This document shows positions 61,403-64,000 of a DNA stretch of 64,000 bases, piece after piece (the first letter of the stretch is position 1; the number at the start of each line of letters is the position of its first letter). Under the pieces are notes generated by a model. That model was not told where the DNA came from. It saw only the letters and a program-made list of their open reading frames with translations, and did not search any database. Position numbers and translations under genes: made by a program. The stretch is from JAOARY01 sp045345765 (GTDB lineage Bacteria > Bacillota > Clostridia > Peptostreptococcales > Peptostreptococcaceae), in the NCBI GenBank assembly GCA_045345765.1, contig CP148265.1:1550001-1614000 (forward strand). The letters are read 5' to 3'.

Positions 61403-62755
61403 ATGAGATTAAAAAGAAGAGTAGGAAGTTGTGTATTAGCAGGAGCTATGCTATTAAGTACAGGTTCATTAGTATTTGCAGATTCAAATATTAATGAAGA
61501 GACTAATTATCAATACGGTATTATAACTGACTTAGATACAGCTGGATCAATTGTAAGACTGGATATATTAAATGAAAAAGGGGACTATGACTATAAAGAT
61601 ATAAAAATAGATTTTGATAAAAAAGAATTTTTGGGATATGATAGTGAAGATGATTTTAAGGATGCTGATATTATTGGGGATGTTATAAAATATAGTTTCA
61701 ATGAAGATCATCAAATAAAGCATATGGAAAAAATATTAGATTTAGATAAAAATATGAATTTTGAAATAAACAATGTAGAATTTACTAATGGCTATAAAGT
61801 TAAATCAGGAATGTTAACAGAGGATATTGAACATGATGAATTAGAATTAGATAAGAAAAATTTTGAAATAAGTTCAGATGTAGTTATATTTGATTCGAAT
61901 GGAATGGAGGTTGTAGATGATATAGAAGATATTGCAATATTAACGTTGAAATCTTTAGAAGAGAAAGGTGAAGGTGCTAATATAACTATATTTTATAATG
62001 ATGATGATGAAGTTGAAATGATGATGCTAGATTCGGATGATATGGATAATACACAATATATAGGATATGTTGTGGATGGAAATCAAAAATCAAATTATAC
62101 TGTTGTAGATATTTATGATATTGATTCAGGCAAAATGGATGAAGATGTAGTGGCTGAAGAATTAAACAGTTCATCAGTAGATGAAAATGATTATAAAAAT
62201 GTAAAAGAAAGAGCAGTTATTTATACAAAAAACAATAATGGAGAATTAGAGATTTTCACAAATCAACAAGATTTTGAAAATGCTTCTGAGGATAGTGATT
62301 ATGAATTTGTAACAGGAAAGGTTATAGAAGATAGTTCTTCAAGAATAAAAATAGAAGATGCAAGTGGAAGAATAGAATACATTACATTAAATGCAAATAC
62401 AGCTGTATTCGAAACTGATGAAAAAGTGGATATATCAGATATTGCTAAGGATGATGTGGTGACAATTGTAAAGGAAGGCAAGAAGGCAAAATTAATAAAA
62501 ATATATGATATGAGAGAAGAATCAGATCAAGAAATAGCGAAAGAAAATGGATGGGAAGAATCTGATGAGGATGAGTATATTATCGATGCAGCAAATGATT
62601 TAATAGAGGATGCAAAGGTTCTAATAGAAAGGGTAGATAATTTAAAGGAATCAAAGAAAAATTTAGAGGATGCCCTAAAAAGTAAAGATGAGGATGAGAT
62701 AAAAGATTGTATAGAAGAAATAAAGAATGATTTAGAATTTATAAATAATTATTAG
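61403..62755 (+). CDS. Secreted paralogue of the S-layer protein lacking SLH domains
   Basis: 450 residues. Signal peptide (SCVLAGAMLLSTGSLVFA), then a sequence that follows residues about 625-1000 of the 1105-aa S-layer protein: FLGYDSEDDFKDADIIGDVI against FLGYDDEDDFKDKSVIGDVI, and YEFVTGKVIEDSSSRIKIE against YEFVTGKVTEDSSSRIKVE. SLH repeats, first beta region and C-terminal Ig-like domain are absent; the FIVAR-like helices remain in part. Codons are AT-rich, unlike the main gene, so expression is lower. ATG at 61403 follows AGGGGTG; a GTG nine bases upstream overlaps it. Confidence 0.88.
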   Translation: MRLKRRVGSCVLAGAMLLSTGSLVFADSNINEETNYQYGIITDLDTAGSIVRLDILNEKGDYDYKDIKIDFDKKEFLGYDSEDDFKDADIIGDVIKYSFNEDHQIKHMEKILDLDKNMNFEINNVEFTNGYKVKSGMLTEDIEHDELELDKKNFEISSDVVIFDSNGMEVVDDIEDIAILTLKSLEEKGEGANITIFYNDDDEVEMMMLDSDDMDNTQYIGYVVDGNQKSNYTVVDIYDIDSGKMDEDVVAEELNSSSVDENDYKNVKERAVIYTKNNNGELEIFTNQQDFENASEDSDYEFVTGKVIEDSSSRIKIEDASGRIEYITLNANTAVFETDEKVDISDIAKDDVVTIVKEGKKAKLIKIYDMREESDQEIAKENGWEESDEDEYIIDAANDLIEDAKVLIERVDNLKESKKNLEDALKSKDEDEIKDCIEEIKNDLEFINNY

Positions 62756-62856
62756 ATTGATATGATATTTAAACTGTATAGAAAAAAGATTAAAATACAA
62801 ATAATGGTTTTTGTGTGAAACTAACATATATAAATTAAATATGGATCTAAGTTTGC

Positions 62857-62953
62857 AAGAGGTTGTTGTACTAAGAAAAAGCTGTGATATACTGTGCGTC
62901 TATTTATAATAGGCACAATATATTATAGTTTTTTCTTGATATGACAGCTTTTT
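62857..62953 (+). repeat. Palindromic element copy E
   Basis: AAGAGGTTGTTGTACTAAGA pairs, with G-T pairs, with TTCTTGATATGACAGCTT; inner GATATACTGTGC pairs with GCACAATATATTA. Eight T follow. It can end the paralogue gene. Confidence 0.7.
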
Positions 62954-63440
62954 TTTATTTTTAAAACAGTAATAAAATATGTAAGTAGAATAAATGTATA
63001 GCTAATAAAGACTAATTTAGAGTATTTTTTAGCTTATTATCTTAAAAAAATGTAAACAAAGACTCATTGAATATGAAGATTTTTTATAATAAAATTTAGA
63101 TTAGAGTGTCAAAATAAATATGATTATAATTTATTAATGTAAAAATATAAAGAGATTATATAGATATAAAAATATATAAATAAAAAAAACTAGTAAAATC
63201 AAGGTTTTAAAAAATAGTAAAAATATAAATAAAATATTAAAAAAATAACAAAAAAATGATAGAATAGTAAGGTAGCCTTATAGTTACTTTGAACTATTTA
63301 CAAAAAAGCTTATAATAAATAGTGGGGAAATAAAAAATTTGTATTAAAAAATTTTATATTAATTTTTATACTAACAATGAAAGAATTAAAAAAGATTAAA
63401 ATAAAGATAAAAATAAAAGGGATAAGAAAGGAAGAAAATA
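62954..63440. other. AT-rich leader of the polysaccharide gene, no gene seen
   Basis: About 490 bases. GGTAGCCTTATAGTTACTTT at 63272 is an unusually G+C-containing patch, followed by ACTATTTA/TAAATAGT inverted copies (about 63293 and 63317). This may be a leader structure, but I cannot name it. GAAAGGAAG at 63427 is the ribosome binding site. Confidence 0.35.
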
Positions 63441-64000
63441 ATGAATCAAAATATTAATCAAAACTATGATTACGAAGAAATATCATTAAGAGAAATTATA
63501 GAGACTGTTATAAAAGGATTTAAAACAATAGCTGTATGTGGACTTATTGGACTTATAATATCAGCAAGTGTTAGTTATTTTGTATTAGAACCTACATATG
63601 AAGCAGAAACACAACTTATTGCATCAACAACTGTTGACAAGATGACAAATACATTAGGCGATGGTTCGGATGTGGATGAAATATTAGATACAATGTCAAA
63701 ATACCCATCAATGACAATGGAAACATATAAGGAACAAATCAAAAATCCACAGATATTAGGATTAACAATAGAACAACTTAATTTGAGTGAAAAAGGTATA
63801 ACAATTGAAAATCTTTCAAATATGATTAGCATAAATAATGCTAAAAATACAAATCTGATAAACTTGAAAGTAAAATATAAAGATCCAGTTCTTGCTACTA
63901 AAATTGCTAATACTCTAGCAAATAATTTTACTAAATACATATCAGAAATGGTAAAAGAAAAAATGGTAACATCTTCCAAATTCATAAAAGATCAGATAGA
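63441..64000 (+). CDS. Wzz-type polysaccharide chain-length determinant / capsule export regulator (cut by window edge)
   Basis: At least 186 residues, running off the right edge. MNQNINQNYDYEEISLREII leads into a membrane span (IAVCGLIGLIISASVSYFVL) and an extracellular part with PTYEAETQLIAST, as in Wzz/CapA/YveK proteins. KDPVLATKIANTLANNF is the conserved helical region. These proteins set chain length and control the tyrosine kinase of capsule or exopolysaccharide synthesis. It probably opens a surface polysaccharide operon beyond the window. ATG at 63441 follows AAAGGAAG. Confidence 0.9.
   Translation, partial: MNQNINQNYDYEEISLREIIETVIKGFKTIAVCGLIGLIISASVSYFVLEPTYEAETQLIASTTVDKMTNTLGDGSDVDEILDTMSKYPSMTMETYKEQIKNPQILGLTIEQLNLSEKGITIENLSNMISINNAKNTNLINLKVKYKDPVLATKIANTLANNFTKYISEMVKEKMVTSSKFIKDQI

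Overview
The window is very AT-rich, has compact operons with strong AGGAGG-type ribosome binding sites, and encodes Firmicute proteins throughout (tetrapyrrole-methylase/MazG fusion, HU, RqcP-like S4 protein, DivIC-like protein, SLH-domain S-layer protein, PBSX-like tail genes). It fits an anaerobic, motile member of the class Clostridia, perhaps near Peptostreptococcaceae. The sporulation genes yabP and yabQ, which normally sit between the S4 protein and divIC in spore formers, are absent, so a non-sporulating lineage is possible. All family names are from recognition of motifs and gene order; no database search was run.

Layout. 1-4.2 kb: partial metallo-beta-lactamase-fold hydrolase, a membrane protein, a methyl-accepting chemotaxis protein and an acidic small protein. 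4.4-8.6 kb: three glycosyltransferase genes, the last fused to a cyclic-nucleotide-binding-like domain. 8.8-21.4 kb: housekeeping genes (M17 aminopeptidase, degenerate HD-GYP protein, PLP-fold decarboxylase, YabN/MazG, HU, RqcP-like, DivIC-like, Ppx/GppA, CTP synthase, S41 protease). 21.7-39.1 kb: a cell-surface locus with an acidic repeat protein, an SLH-anchored 1105-aa S-layer protein, a 1262-aa SLH-less partner, a solitary 115-aa copy of the partner's N-terminal domain, a TPR lipoprotein, a 1403-aa surface protein and a drifted 739-aa paralogue of the partner. Codon choice and strong leaders and terminators indicate that the two central S-layer genes are very highly expressed.

39.25-54.45 kb: a contractile tail module (late regulator, tail terminator, sheath, tube, chaperone with a textbook -1 frameshift site, tape measure, hub, baseplate wedge genes, fibres, holin) with no capsid, portal, terminase, integrase or recognisable endolysin. 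This is the composition of an R-type tail-like bacteriocin of the diffocin/PBSX kind. It lies directly beside the S-layer locus, and S-layer proteins are the known receptors of diffocins. Two paralogous fibre-like genes follow the holin.

54.5-62.8 kb: an accessory tail with a 42-aa gene, two minus-strand regulator genes each broken by single-base losses in poly-A tracts, an array of TTGTAA-N7-TTACAA operator-like palindromes, an IS607-type element with intact TnpA and TnpB that separates a regulator's ribosome binding site from its start codon, DUF1659/DUF2922 small proteins, and a SLH-less paralogue of the S-layer protein. Several copies of a roughly 90-110 bp palindromic element are scattered here. 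63.4 kb to the end: start of a polysaccharide chain-length determinant (Wzz-like) gene.
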